A stretch of 5,833 bases of DNA from an uncultured Alphaproteobacteria bacterium (GCA_903959715.1 CAJBXX010000227.1:1-5833); one strand, 5' to 3'; numbered from the stretch's first letter, positions 1-5,818 are shown. Notes: generated by a model not told the origin, from the letters alone. Program-made: numbers and translations.

Positions 1-18
1 TGACCCCCCACGGCTCCC

Positions 19-42
19 AAATCGCAACTACCGTTGCGATTT
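19..42 (+). terminator. 9-bp hairpin, possible intrinsic terminator
   Basis: AAATCGCAA at 19-27 is perfectly complementary to TTGCGATTT at 34-42, with a 6-base loop (CTACCG). The 3' arm ends in a short T run (40-43), which would suit a weak rho-independent terminator for a plus-strand gene ending left of the window. The T run is short and the hairpin sits beside other palindromes, so it may equally be one arm of a structured repeat element. GCGAT at 36-40 can also pair with ATCGC at 44-48, giving an alternative fold. Confidence 0.4.
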
Positions 43-50
43 TATCGCCC

Positions 51-71
51 GCTCCCCCTCAAGGGGGGAGC
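51..71. repeat. G+C-rich palindrome GCTCCCCC/GGGGGAGC
   Basis: GCTCCCCC at 51-58 pairs perfectly with GGGGGAGC at 64-71 across a 5-base loop (TCAAG), an 8-bp very stable stem in otherwise AT-rich DNA. The right half recurs at 120-136 without its left arm. Short palindromes of this kind are typical of dispersed intergenic repeat elements. No T run follows, so a terminator role is not supported on the plus strand. Confidence 0.65.
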
Positions 72-183
72 TACAGCCCGTATGAGTTACGAGTATTTTA
101 ATAAACATAGGTTTGTAAGCCCTCAAGGGGGGAGCTAAAGCCTTTAAGCTTGACGAGTTTTTTTAAATTAGAGAAAAATGAAA
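56..183. repeat. Two degenerate tandem units of about 64 bp
   Basis: The segment starting at 56 (CCCTCAAGGGGGGAGCTACA and on) recurs at 120, with 22 of 23 bases identical (56-78 against 120-142; the difference is C74/A138). The similarity continues more weakly in the same register: ACGAGT is shared at 89-94 and at 153-158, each followed by a T-rich run. The two copies are thus about 64 bp apart and look like a decayed tandem duplication. The unit is much richer in G+C than the rest of the intergenic region. It is probably part of a dispersed element, but one window cannot show its copy number in the genome. Confidence 0.6.
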
Positions 184-210
184 GTAACCTGGTACCTTTT
201 TTCTCTCAAA

Positions 211-309
211 AGCCATCAAAATATTATTTAATTTATATTATTTTTCCGTTTACATTGGAATTGCATTCCATAATGAACGAGAAAAAATAAATTAGATTTT
301 AAAAGCTAC
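211..309. repeat. Long imperfect inverted repeat centred on TGGAAT-TGC-ATTCCA
   Basis: The core is an exact dyad, TGGAAT at 256-261 and ATTCCA at 265-270, around a 3-base loop. Reading outward, the left arm (TAATTTAT then TTTTTCCGTTTACAT) and the reverse complement of the right arm (TAATTTAT then TTTTTCTCGTTCATTA) still align with a few mismatches and one small gap. Weaker pairing (AGC...AAAAT on both arms) extends to about 211 and 309. As RNA this would be a long, partly mismatched hairpin. It could be a decayed miniature element or a regulatory hairpin; low base complexity inflates the outer pairing, so only the core and inner arms are reasonably sure. Confidence 0.4.
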
Positions 310-559
310 CCCTTCAAAATCGGCTTCGAAAAACTTTTCAAAAAATCCGTAATTTTTTAAACTTAATATTAAGAAATAAGTACAATAAATTCTTGAATAT
401 TATTTTTAAATGTTAATTTTGTTATGAGAAATTATTTAATTAAATTATTTTCAATAACAAATTTAGTGATGAATAAATAGAATTTATTAATTCCATTTAT
501 GGTTTTAACCCAATATTATCATAGCTCCACAACATAATTTTTAATTTAGCAAAATTGAC

Positions 560-1495
560 ATGGAAAATCATCTAGCAATAATTCTTTATTTGGTTTCTTT
601 GTTTTTTTATTATGTGGCGGGAATAAGGCTTTCCAAAAATAATCCAAATGCCTCGCAAGCTTTTTATTTATTGGCTTCAGCACAATTTTTATATGGATTT
701 ACTTTTATCAATGAAACGCTTGTTATAAATTTATTTAGAGATAGTGAGTATTTTAATATTAATGATATATTTTTAATATTAATATCGTTTGCGATGATAT
801 TGGCGATGGCATTAATTACTAAAAATTTTATCTTTGAGTGCGGGGCGTTAATCCTTTATTATCTGGTGATATTTGCATTTTCACGCGTTGGTTTATTCGA
901 TGCAACCTTAATTTTTATTCACATAATATTGATTTCTTCGAGCGGTATCTTTAGTAAAATTACCGCCAAAATTTCGGAAATCGCATGTTCTTTGGTGTTA
1001 ATTATTATTACTATTTTAATTGCGTCAAATATCTCGCATTTGGCAGAATATAGCATGAAAGAGGCTCTTTCCGCAGATAAAATTTCTATCATTCTAATGT
1101 TTGTAAATTTTGTTGGATTAACATTGGTATTGATATTTTCAAAAAATAAAAATTATTTTGAAAAAAAATTATTATTATGTCTGATCATATTAATGCTCAT
1201 ATTCTTTATTCCGAGCAGAATAACAATGACAATTTGTTTTTACATAATCTCTTTTTCACTTACTATTTTTATGATTATTCGAGGAAGAATTAATGCCAAT
1301 ATCTTATTTTCAATTATCTCTTTTTTAGTGATATTATTTTTAGGTGTTACTAGTCAAGCAAGGGGCGGTCATTTAGAAGCGGAAGGAAATGGATTTTTGT
1401 CTTTTATATTTTTAATAATAGTGGCTTATTGTGCTCAATTTTATCGCAAAAAAGCATTAAAAAAACTTTATAAAAATGATGACCAAAAAACATAA
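560..1495 (+). CDS. Polytopic inner-membrane protein, unknown function (possibly DUF2157/DUF4401-like by context)
   Basis: A 311-residue, very hydrophobic protein with about ten predicted membrane segments, near residues 5-21, 33-49, 68-86, 91-108, 112-128, 139-156, 175-193, 203-217, 222-240, 246-264 and 279-294. It ends in a basic cytoplasmic-looking tail (FYRKKALKKLYK). I recognise no catalytic motif. The short loop SQARGGHLEAEGNG (265-278) is the only notably polar and glycine-rich stretch between late helices. The start at 560 is the only Met ahead of the first helix; no Shine-Dalgarno sequence precedes it. The next gene overlaps its last 20 bases, so the two are probably translated together. 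In many bacteria a GDYXXLXY-family protein follows a DUF2157 or DUF4401 multi-helix membrane protein, and this gene sits in that position and has a similar size. That assignment rests on neighbourhood, not on a sequence match I can see. It is a real gene with high likelihood; its role is unknown. Confidence 0.8.
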   Translation: MENHLAIILYLVSLFFYYVAGIRLSKNNPNASQAFYLLASAQFLYGFTFINETLVINLFRDSEYFNINDIFLILISFAMILAMALITKNFIFECGALILYYLVIFAFSRVGLFDATLIFIHIILISSSGIFSKITAKISEIACSLVLIIITILIASNISHLAEYSMKEALSADKISIILMFVNFVGLTLVLIFSKNKNYFEKKLLLCLIILMLIFFIPSRITMTICFYIISFSLTIFMIIRGRINANILFSIISFLVILFLGVTSQARGGHLEAEGNGFLSFIFLIIVAYCAQFYRKKALKKLYKNDDQKT

Positions 1496-2018
1496 ATTAA
1501 TTTTGTTGATTGCGATTTTGCAAATAGCAATTTTGGCAATTTTGTATCTTGTGGAATCGACAAGAATAAAAAATGAAAAATCGAGAATTATTACGGTTGA
1601 GGCGGATTCGATAACCATCACTGACAATCTAAATTATATATTTTTAAAAATAAATTATAAAATGGGCAAAATAAAGAATTTTAAAGAGCACGAAAAATAT
1701 GCATTAATTTCAAGTGATATCTATGTAGTTTTGAAAGAGCAGGGTGATTTGTTTGTTCCGGATTATGTTTCAAATAAAAAGCCAAAAATTAATTCTAATC
1801 AATTGATATTGTTGGGATCTTACTATGGCAGAGATTATATTTTCTATCCATATATCGATAGCATTGACAAAGAAAAGAGTAAGGTAAAATTTACTTATAA
1901 ACCCTCTCCAAATGATAAAATTAGAGTTCAATTCAGTGTTTATAGGGGTTCACAGAGATCAAAAACCGTTTACATTAACGGCAAAAATATTGAACAATAT
2001 TTCCAACCTAATAATTAA
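1476..2018 (+). CDS. Membrane-anchored GDYXXLXY-family-like protein
   Basis: A 180-residue protein with a basic N-terminus (MTKKHK) and one hydrophobic segment (residues 8-25), then a soluble domain expected on the outer face of the inner membrane. No lipobox cysteine is visible. Residues 52-59 (LNYIFLKI, then NY) resemble the family signature G-D-Y-x-x-L-x-Y with G, D and final Y replaced. The downstream DIYVVLKEQGDLFVPDYVS (81-99) and KKPKINSNQLILLGSYYG (101-118) fit the family pattern of a 'vyVvL' strand, a KP element and a late glycine. The match is to the family outline, so the motif itself is degenerate. It overlaps the preceding membrane-protein gene by 20 bp in another frame, with tandem ATG codons at 1476 and 1479, which points to translational coupling. 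Length (about 180) is normal for the family. No biochemical function is established for these proteins; a partner role for the upstream membrane protein is an inference. Confidence 0.7.
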   Translation: MMTKKHKLILLIAILQIAILAILYLVESTRIKNEKSRIITVEADSITITDNLNYIFLKINYKMGKIKNFKEHEKYALISSDIYVVLKEQGDLFVPDYVSNKKPKINSNQLILLGSYYGRDYIFYPYIDSIDKEKSKVKFTYKPSPNDKIRVQFSVYRGSQRSKTVYINGKNIEQYFQPNN

Positions 2019-2031
2019 TTGTTATTGTGAA

Positions 2032-3129
2032 TTATTGAGGATTAATTGTTTTAATAATTCTAAAAATTGCGTTGAATTGATGAATTATCTTCTTACTCTG
2101 CGTAATCAAATTGAGTTGTTGAAAAATTAATGATGGTTCAAAAATCGGCGAAGAATTTTCAAAAAAAATCAACATAGAATTATCTTTAAAACAAGCGCTG
2201 ATTTTATCATTTTTGCCAATAATTTTTTTATCAATATAGAATTCCGTAGGAAGCGAAATGAAGCTTTCGATAAATTCATCGGTAAAAAGATTGTTAAATT
2301 CGACGCCACTATTTGAAAAAATTATAAAATTTTTATCAAATTCCGCATTATCACTAACAACTTTTTCAAAAATTTTCGAATCGGGATTGTTGCTAGACTT
2401 AACTTGTTTTATAACGGTTTTAGCTGAAAAATTTTTTGGAAAATCGACCAAAAAAACCAAGCCTTCGGCAATTTTTATCTCTTTATCTTTTTCAACAAAT
2501 TCGGCAATATCTTTTTTATGCATTTCCTCTTTTTTTGCCTTATTAAATTTAGGATTTTTTTTAAGGACAATATTTTTATCATATAAAAAAACTTTTTGAG
2601 CCGAGAATTCGCAATCATTTATTTTGGTGGTAATGAGGTCGCTTGAATTAGAAATTAGCGAATTAAAATTTGGTAAAATAAAAAATTCTTGATAGCGTTT
2701 AAATAAATTTCCGCCTTCTTTTTTATAAACAAAACTATCACCCAAATATTGAAAGAAATTTTCTAAAAAAAATTTTTGATAAAACTTTGTAAAGCCTTGA
2801 TTTAAATGGTTTGCAAGGAATATTAAAATGCCAAAAAGAACGAGAGAAAATATCCAAAAATTATTAGTTATTTTTTGAAAATAATGAATATAAATCAAAA
2901 GAAAAATCATTAAAATTGTCGAGAATTTTATGATTTTCAAATTATAAATTCGCAATTTTTCAACTTGAGAAATCGATTTTTTTAAATATAAATTATAATA
3001 ATCACGAAAAGAAATTTCCGATAATTCTTTCGCAATAAAATCATCGATGGAAAATTTTGAACGAATCGAAGCAAATATGCCAAAGATGACGATTTTTATT
3101 GATTCGACGAGGTTAAATTTCAAACGCAT
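2032..3129 (-). CDS. DUF3137-like two-helix membrane protein
   Basis: A 365-residue protein. Residues 1-60 are polar with a hydrophobic patch near 10-21. Two membrane helices follow (about 64-84 and 91-109), then a long soluble region. The soluble part fits the DUF3137 outline: DLITTKINDCEFSAQKVFL (164-182), GLVFLVDFPKNFSAKTVI (223-240) and IFEKVVSDNAEFDKNFIIFS (253-272) followed by LFTDEFIESFISL (281-293), which correspond to the family's 'G..ty..FsEV', 'F.G.f...df.K.f.g.t.v' and 'le...Fe..F.vys.d...aryilTp.fmerl..l' blocks. A lysine-rich stretch (about 187-222) sits between the first two and looks like an insertion. The ATG at 3129 is only 6 bp after the ileS stop, so it is almost surely co-transcribed with ileS; no Shine-Dalgarno is visible and the next Met (residue 74) lies inside the first helix. 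Function of the family is unknown. Confidence 0.75.
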   Translation of the reverse strand: MRLKFNLVESIKIVIFGIFASIRSKFSIDDFIAKELSEISFRDYYNLYLKKSISQVEKLRIYNLKIIKFSTILMIFLLIYIHYFQKITNNFWIFSLVLFGILIFLANHLNQGFTKFYQKFFLENFFQYLGDSFVYKKEGGNLFKRYQEFFILPNFNSLISNSSDLITTKINDCEFSAQKVFLYDKNIVLKKNPKFNKAKKEEMHKKDIAEFVEKDKEIKIAEGLVFLVDFPKNFSAKTVIKQVKSSNNPDSKIFEKVVSDNAEFDKNFIIFSNSGVEFNNLFTDEFIESFISLPTEFYIDKKIIGKNDKISACFKDNSMLIFFENSSPIFEPSLIFQQLNLITQSKKIIHQFNAIFRIIKTINPQ

Positions 3130-3135
3130 TTTAAT

Positions 3136-5715
3136 TTATTTTTTGATTAAATTTAAATTTCTCCACACAAATTCACTAGTGAATGGAAGCAACGGCGCCG
3201 AGGCTTCGCACATGGTTAATAAAATTGTGTAAAGCACATCGTAAGCGTTTTGTTTGTCTTCGTCAATTTCACTTTTCCAAAATCTTTGACGATTTCTACG
3301 AATATACCAATTATTTAAAACCTCAAAAAATTTGTTAAATTCGTCGCAAGCTTGCGGGGTATCATATTGTTGCATAGCCATATCAATGGCAGTTACGGAC
3401 GATTTTAATTTTGCTAAAATATAGCGATCGAGAATATTTTTAAACTCTCTTTTTTCATTGATGCGATTAGCGAAAATGCCGTCGGCATTGGCGTAAAGGC
3501 AAAAGAAATTAAAGGCGTTGAGGAGTGGTTTTATTGATAAACGCAAAGTGTCACGAATGGCTTTGCCTTCTTTGTCGATCCGCAATTCTTGCCCACGCAT
3601 GACGGGTTGCGAAATCATATAAAAACGCATGGCGTCGGAGCCAATCGTTGAAAATATTTCCAACGGATCGGCATAATTGCGTAATCTTTTGGAAAGTTTT
3701 TGCGAATTTTCATCTAAGATTGTGCCGTGGCAAATCACATTTTTGAAGGGTGCGCGATCAAAAAGTGCGGTTGATAAAACCATTAAAGTATAAAACCAAC
3801 CGCGAGTTTGGGCGACATATTCGGTAATAAAATCGGCGGGAAAATTATCTTCAAACCATTCCTTATTTTCAAATGGATAATGGACTTGGGCGTAAGGCAT
3901 CGAACCGCTTTCAAACCAGCAATCGAGGACATCCGAGACGCGTCGAAATTCTTCGCCATCTTCAAAAAAAACAATTTCATCGATGAAAGGGCGATGCAAA
4001 TTATCGATTTTTTTTCCCGAAATTTTTTCAAGTTCAGCGATTGAGCCAAAGACTTTTAATTTGCCCGACTTACTTTTCCAAACTGGCACGGGACAGCCCC
4101 AAAAGCGGTTGCGCGTGATTGACCAATCTCTCGCACCTTCGAGCCATTTACCAAATTGCCCGTCTTTAATATTGTTTGGAATCCAATTTATTTGTTGATT
4201 TAATTCGACCATGCGATCTTTGAATGCGGTGACTTTGACATACCACGAACTCACGGCTTTGTAAATTAGCGGGGTATCTGTTCGCCAGCAATGTGGATAA
4301 TTATGGAGGATTTGTTCGGGATTGCCGAAGAGAATTTTATTCTCCTTGAGATATTTTATGATGTCGTCATTTGTGTCGAAAACTTGGCGTCCATTAAGCT
4401 TCAAAGCATTGTCATCGTTGATTTTGTAAATCTGATTATTTTTTCCAACAAAGCCGATTAAAGAATTAAATTTACCAGCTTCATCAACGGGGCAAATGGT
4501 TGGAATGCCATTGGCTTTGCAAAGTAATTGGTCATCTTCGCCAAAGCCGGGAGCGATGTGAACGATTCCCGTTCCTTCTTCGGTTGAAACAAAATCGCCC
4601 GCCAAAATCGTGAAAACTTTTGCAGATTCATTTTTTAAAGAAATTCCACCCGCCTCATTTTGAAAATTATTATTGTGAGGAAATAATTGACTATAACTAA
4701 GCCCCACCAACTCTTTACCTATAACGCTTCCAAGCACTTCATATTCACCCAAATCTTTGGCAAATTTTTCAATTAAATTTTTAGCTAAAATTAAAATTTC
4801 ATGATCTTTTTTGATTAAAGCATATTCAATTTTTTCACCAATTGCTAAAGCTAAATTTGAGGGTAAGGTCCAAGGCGTTGTAGTCCAAGCGATTAATGCA
4901 ATGTTGGTATTTGATGTTAAAAATTTTTGTAAAAAAACCGGAATTTCTTGAAGATAAAATTTGACTTTTGCTGTTTTACTCGCCTTCTGCCTGTAAGCGT
5001 TATCCATTCGCGTTTCAAAATTTGAAAGCGGAGTTTGACACGCCCAAGAATAAGGAACGACGCGAAAATCTTCGTAAAGTAAACCCTTGTTATGCAATTC
5101 TTTAAATGCCCACAAAACCGATTCCATGTAGTTCAAATCCATGGTTTTGTAGCTGTTTTTAAAATCAACAAATCGTCCTTGACGCGTAACATAATTTTCC
5201 CAATCATCAGCATATTTCATCACTGATTTTTGGCAAGCATCGTTGAATTTTTCGATGCCAAATTCTTGAATAGCGATTTGCCCGGAAATCGGCTTGCCCT
5301 CTTGCTTGGTAAGCTCTTTTTCGGTTTCCATTTCGACCGGTAAACCATGAGTATCCCAGCCAAAACGGCGTTCAACTTTTTTACCTTTCATAGTTTGATA
5401 ACGCGCCACTAAATCTTTTATAAAGCCCGTAAGCAGATGCCCGTAATGCGGAAGACCATTGGCAAAAGGTGGACCATCATAAAAAACAAATTCATTTTTT
5501 TGACTTTTTTCGTGGCGACAATTTTTATGATCCTTGAGTGAGCAAGGATTAACAACGGGCGAAGTGTTATCTTCGTCAAGTTCGCTTGGAAAATTTCGCA
5601 TCTCGACCGATTTTTCAAAGATTTTTTGCTCTTGCCAAAATTTTAAAATATCCTCTTCCATCTTAGAGAAATCAAGGTTTTGATTGGCATCTGGGTAAAA
5701 TTTTTTCTTCGTCAT
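3136..5715 (-). CDS. ileS: Isoleucyl-tRNA synthetase, type 2 (eukaryote-like), C-terminally short
   Basis: Cytoplasmic class I synthetase that charges tRNA-Ile with isoleucine using ATP. The catalytic fold shows PPFANGLPHYGH (82-93, HIGH motif as HYGH), FGWDTHGLPVE (118-128) and KLSKRLRNY (673-681, KMSKR with Leu for Met). The CP1 editing domain has TTTPWTLPSN (278-287) and GTGIVHIAPGFGEDD (381-395) with the expected Asp. HCWR (475-478), WSITRNRFWG (531-540) and NNWYIRRNRQRFW (801-813) mark the later catalytic core and the anticodon-binding bundle. The K-x-S-K-R form and overall pattern identify the type 2 class, as in Rickettsia. Two oddities: about 30 extra residues (41-74) before the HIGH block, and an end at residue 859 just after PLLPFTSEFVW, where relatives continue to over 1000 residues. 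The start MTKKKFYPDANQNLDF matches the family N-terminus. No Shine-Dalgarno is visible. It leads an operon with the DUF3137-like gene 6 bp downstream. Confidence 0.96.
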   Translation of the reverse strand: MTKKKFYPDANQNLDFSKMEEDILKFWQEQKIFEKSVEMRNFPSELDEDNTSPVVNPCSLKDHKNCRHEKSQKNEFVFYDGPPFANGLPHYGHLLTGFIKDLVARYQTMKGKKVERRFGWDTHGLPVEMETEKELTKQEGKPISGQIAIQEFGIEKFNDACQKSVMKYADDWENYVTRQGRFVDFKNSYKTMDLNYMESVLWAFKELHNKGLLYEDFRVVPYSWACQTPLSNFETRMDNAYRQKASKTAKVKFYLQEIPVFLQKFLTSNTNIALIAWTTTPWTLPSNLALAIGEKIEYALIKKDHEILILAKNLIEKFAKDLGEYEVLGSVIGKELVGLSYSQLFPHNNNFQNEAGGISLKNESAKVFTILAGDFVSTEEGTGIVHIAPGFGEDDQLLCKANGIPTICPVDEAGKFNSLIGFVGKNNQIYKINDDNALKLNGRQVFDTNDDIIKYLKENKILFGNPEQILHNYPHCWRTDTPLIYKAVSSWYVKVTAFKDRMVELNQQINWIPNNIKDGQFGKWLEGARDWSITRNRFWGCPVPVWKSKSGKLKVFGSIAELEKISGKKIDNLHRPFIDEIVFFEDGEEFRRVSDVLDCWFESGSMPYAQVHYPFENKEWFEDNFPADFITEYVAQTRGWFYTLMVLSTALFDRAPFKNVICHGTILDENSQKLSKRLRNYADPLEIFSTIGSDAMRFYMISQPVMRGQELRIDKEGKAIRDTLRLSIKPLLNAFNFFCLYANADGIFANRINEKREFKNILDRYILAKLKSSVTAIDMAMQQYDTPQACDEFNKFFEVLNNWYIRRNRQRFWKSEIDEDKQNAYDVLYTILLTMCEASAPLLPFTSEFVWRNLNLIKK
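5494..5595 (-). other. In-frame insertion within ileS, hairpin-rich
   Basis: This encodes IleRS residues 41-74, lying between the first helix block (ILKFWQEQKIFEKS) and the strand EFVFYDGPPFANG. In rickettsial and eukaryotic type 2 enzymes, as I recall them, only a few residues separate these blocks. The DNA holds three successive inverted repeats: ATCCTTG/CAAGGAT (5530-5536 and 5543-5549, 6-base loop), CGAAG/CTTCG (5560-5564 and 5571-5575, 6-base loop) and CAAG/CTTG around TTCG (5577-5588). The peptide is polar and contains CSLKDHKNCRH (58-68), a C-x4-H-x2-C-x-H arrangement. It could be a palindromic element inserted in frame, like those known in Rickettsia genes, or a lineage-specific loop. 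Confidence 0.6.
5530..5549. repeat. 7-bp perfect hairpin inside ileS insertion
   Basis: ATCCTTG at 5530-5536 pairs with CAAGGAT at 5543-5549 over the loop AGTGAG. It is the strongest of three neighbouring hairpins in the insertion and falls in a coding segment that homologues lack. Confidence 0.6.
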
Positions 5716-5721
5716 GATAAG

Positions 5722-5735
5722 TTTTTTTAAAAAAA
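5722..5735. promoter_or_regulatory. T7A7 tract in the ileS 5' leader
   Basis: Seven T followed by seven A form a 14-base perfect palindrome six bases from the ileS start codon. In the mRNA this places an A-rich run where a Shine-Dalgarno sequence would normally sit. An unstructured A-rich leader can aid ribosome loading through protein S1, which would fit the absence of a purine-rich GGAG-type site, but this is an inference. Confidence 0.3.
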
Positions 5736-5762
5736 TGTTATTTTTATGAAATTCTTCTATAA

Positions 5763-5782
5763 ATTATAATTATTCGATTATA
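5763..5782 (-). promoter_or_regulatory. Possible ileS promoter -10 boxes
   Basis: Reading leftward on the minus strand, TATAAT occurs twice, at 5782-5777 and 5768-5763, about 48 to 67 bases ahead of the ileS start. Both match the sigma-70 -10 consensus exactly, but no good TTGACA-like element lies 16-18 bases upstream of either. In such AT-rich DNA TATAAT arises by chance, so this is only a plausible placement. Confidence 0.3.
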
Positions 5783-5802
5783 ATAATGTTCTTAAATTTA
5801 AT

Positions 5803-5818
5803 CTATTTTAGAAAATAG
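5803..5818. promoter_or_regulatory. 16-bp dyad upstream of ileS
   Basis: CTATTTT at 5803-5809 and AAAATAG at 5812-5818 form a perfect 7-bp inverted repeat around AG. It would overlap the -35 region of the more distal possible -10 box, so an operator is conceivable. A loop of two bases argues for a DNA-binding dyad rather than an RNA hairpin. It is AT-only apart from the end pair and the centre, so chance is a fair alternative. Confidence 0.25.

Larger units (their letters stand above)
1..559. other. Intergenic region, 559 bp without a convincing gene
   Basis: No open frame here has the length, composition or start context of a gene. The longest plus-strand stretch in the first 140 bases runs 44 codons without an ATG start and lies over a palindromic repeat. 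The region has two parts. Positions 1 to about 160 are G+C-rich and full of hairpins and repeats. From about 160 to 559 the DNA is very AT-rich, with AT-only palindromes such as CTTAATATTAAG at 362-373 and ATTTAATTAAAT at 434-445, which this base composition yields easily. There is also a 9-bp inverted repeat AGAGAAAAA/TTTTTCTCT at 170-178 and 198-206 around a 19-base loop. The promoter of the plus-strand gene pair must lie near the right end, but no clear -35/-10 pair is visible; TATTAT at 514-519 is the best -10-like string and lacks a good -35. No tRNA cloverleaf was recognised. Confidence 0.7.

Noticed and set aside
313..345. Similarity of 313-345 to 2137-2170 (TTCAAAATCGGC and TTCAAAAATCGGC)
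   Set aside because: The shared part is short and A/T-rich with Phe/Glu codons on the minus strand; chance and codon bias explain it.
292..405. Minus-strand open stretch ending in GFFEKFFEADFEGVAFKI
   Set aside because: It reads like a protein C-terminus, but the frame is under 40 codons, has a stop just upstream and no start codon. At most it is a gene remnant; I cannot support it.
546..556. TTAGCAAAATT shared with the minus strand at 5823-5833
   Set aside because: Many 11-base matches are expected by chance at this base composition, and no flanking similarity follows.
553..560. TTGACA as a -35 element at the start of the 560 gene
   Set aside because: It overlaps the start codon, so it cannot serve that gene, and no -10 for another transcript follows at the proper spacing with a gene to serve.
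1912..2130. 72-codon plus-strand frame across the convergent junction
   Set aside because: It overlaps the end of the GDYXXLXY-like gene and the end of the DUF3137-like gene in other frames, and its peptide shows no recognisable pattern.
2258..2599. 113-codon plus-strand frame opposite the DUF3137-like gene
   Set aside because: It is the antisense shadow of a well-supported gene; the Ser/Phe-rich peptide reflects the complement of Lys/Glu-rich codons.
3808..4198. Plus- and minus-strand frames inside ileS
   Set aside because: They lie wholly within conserved IleRS coding sequence and give peptides without domain features.
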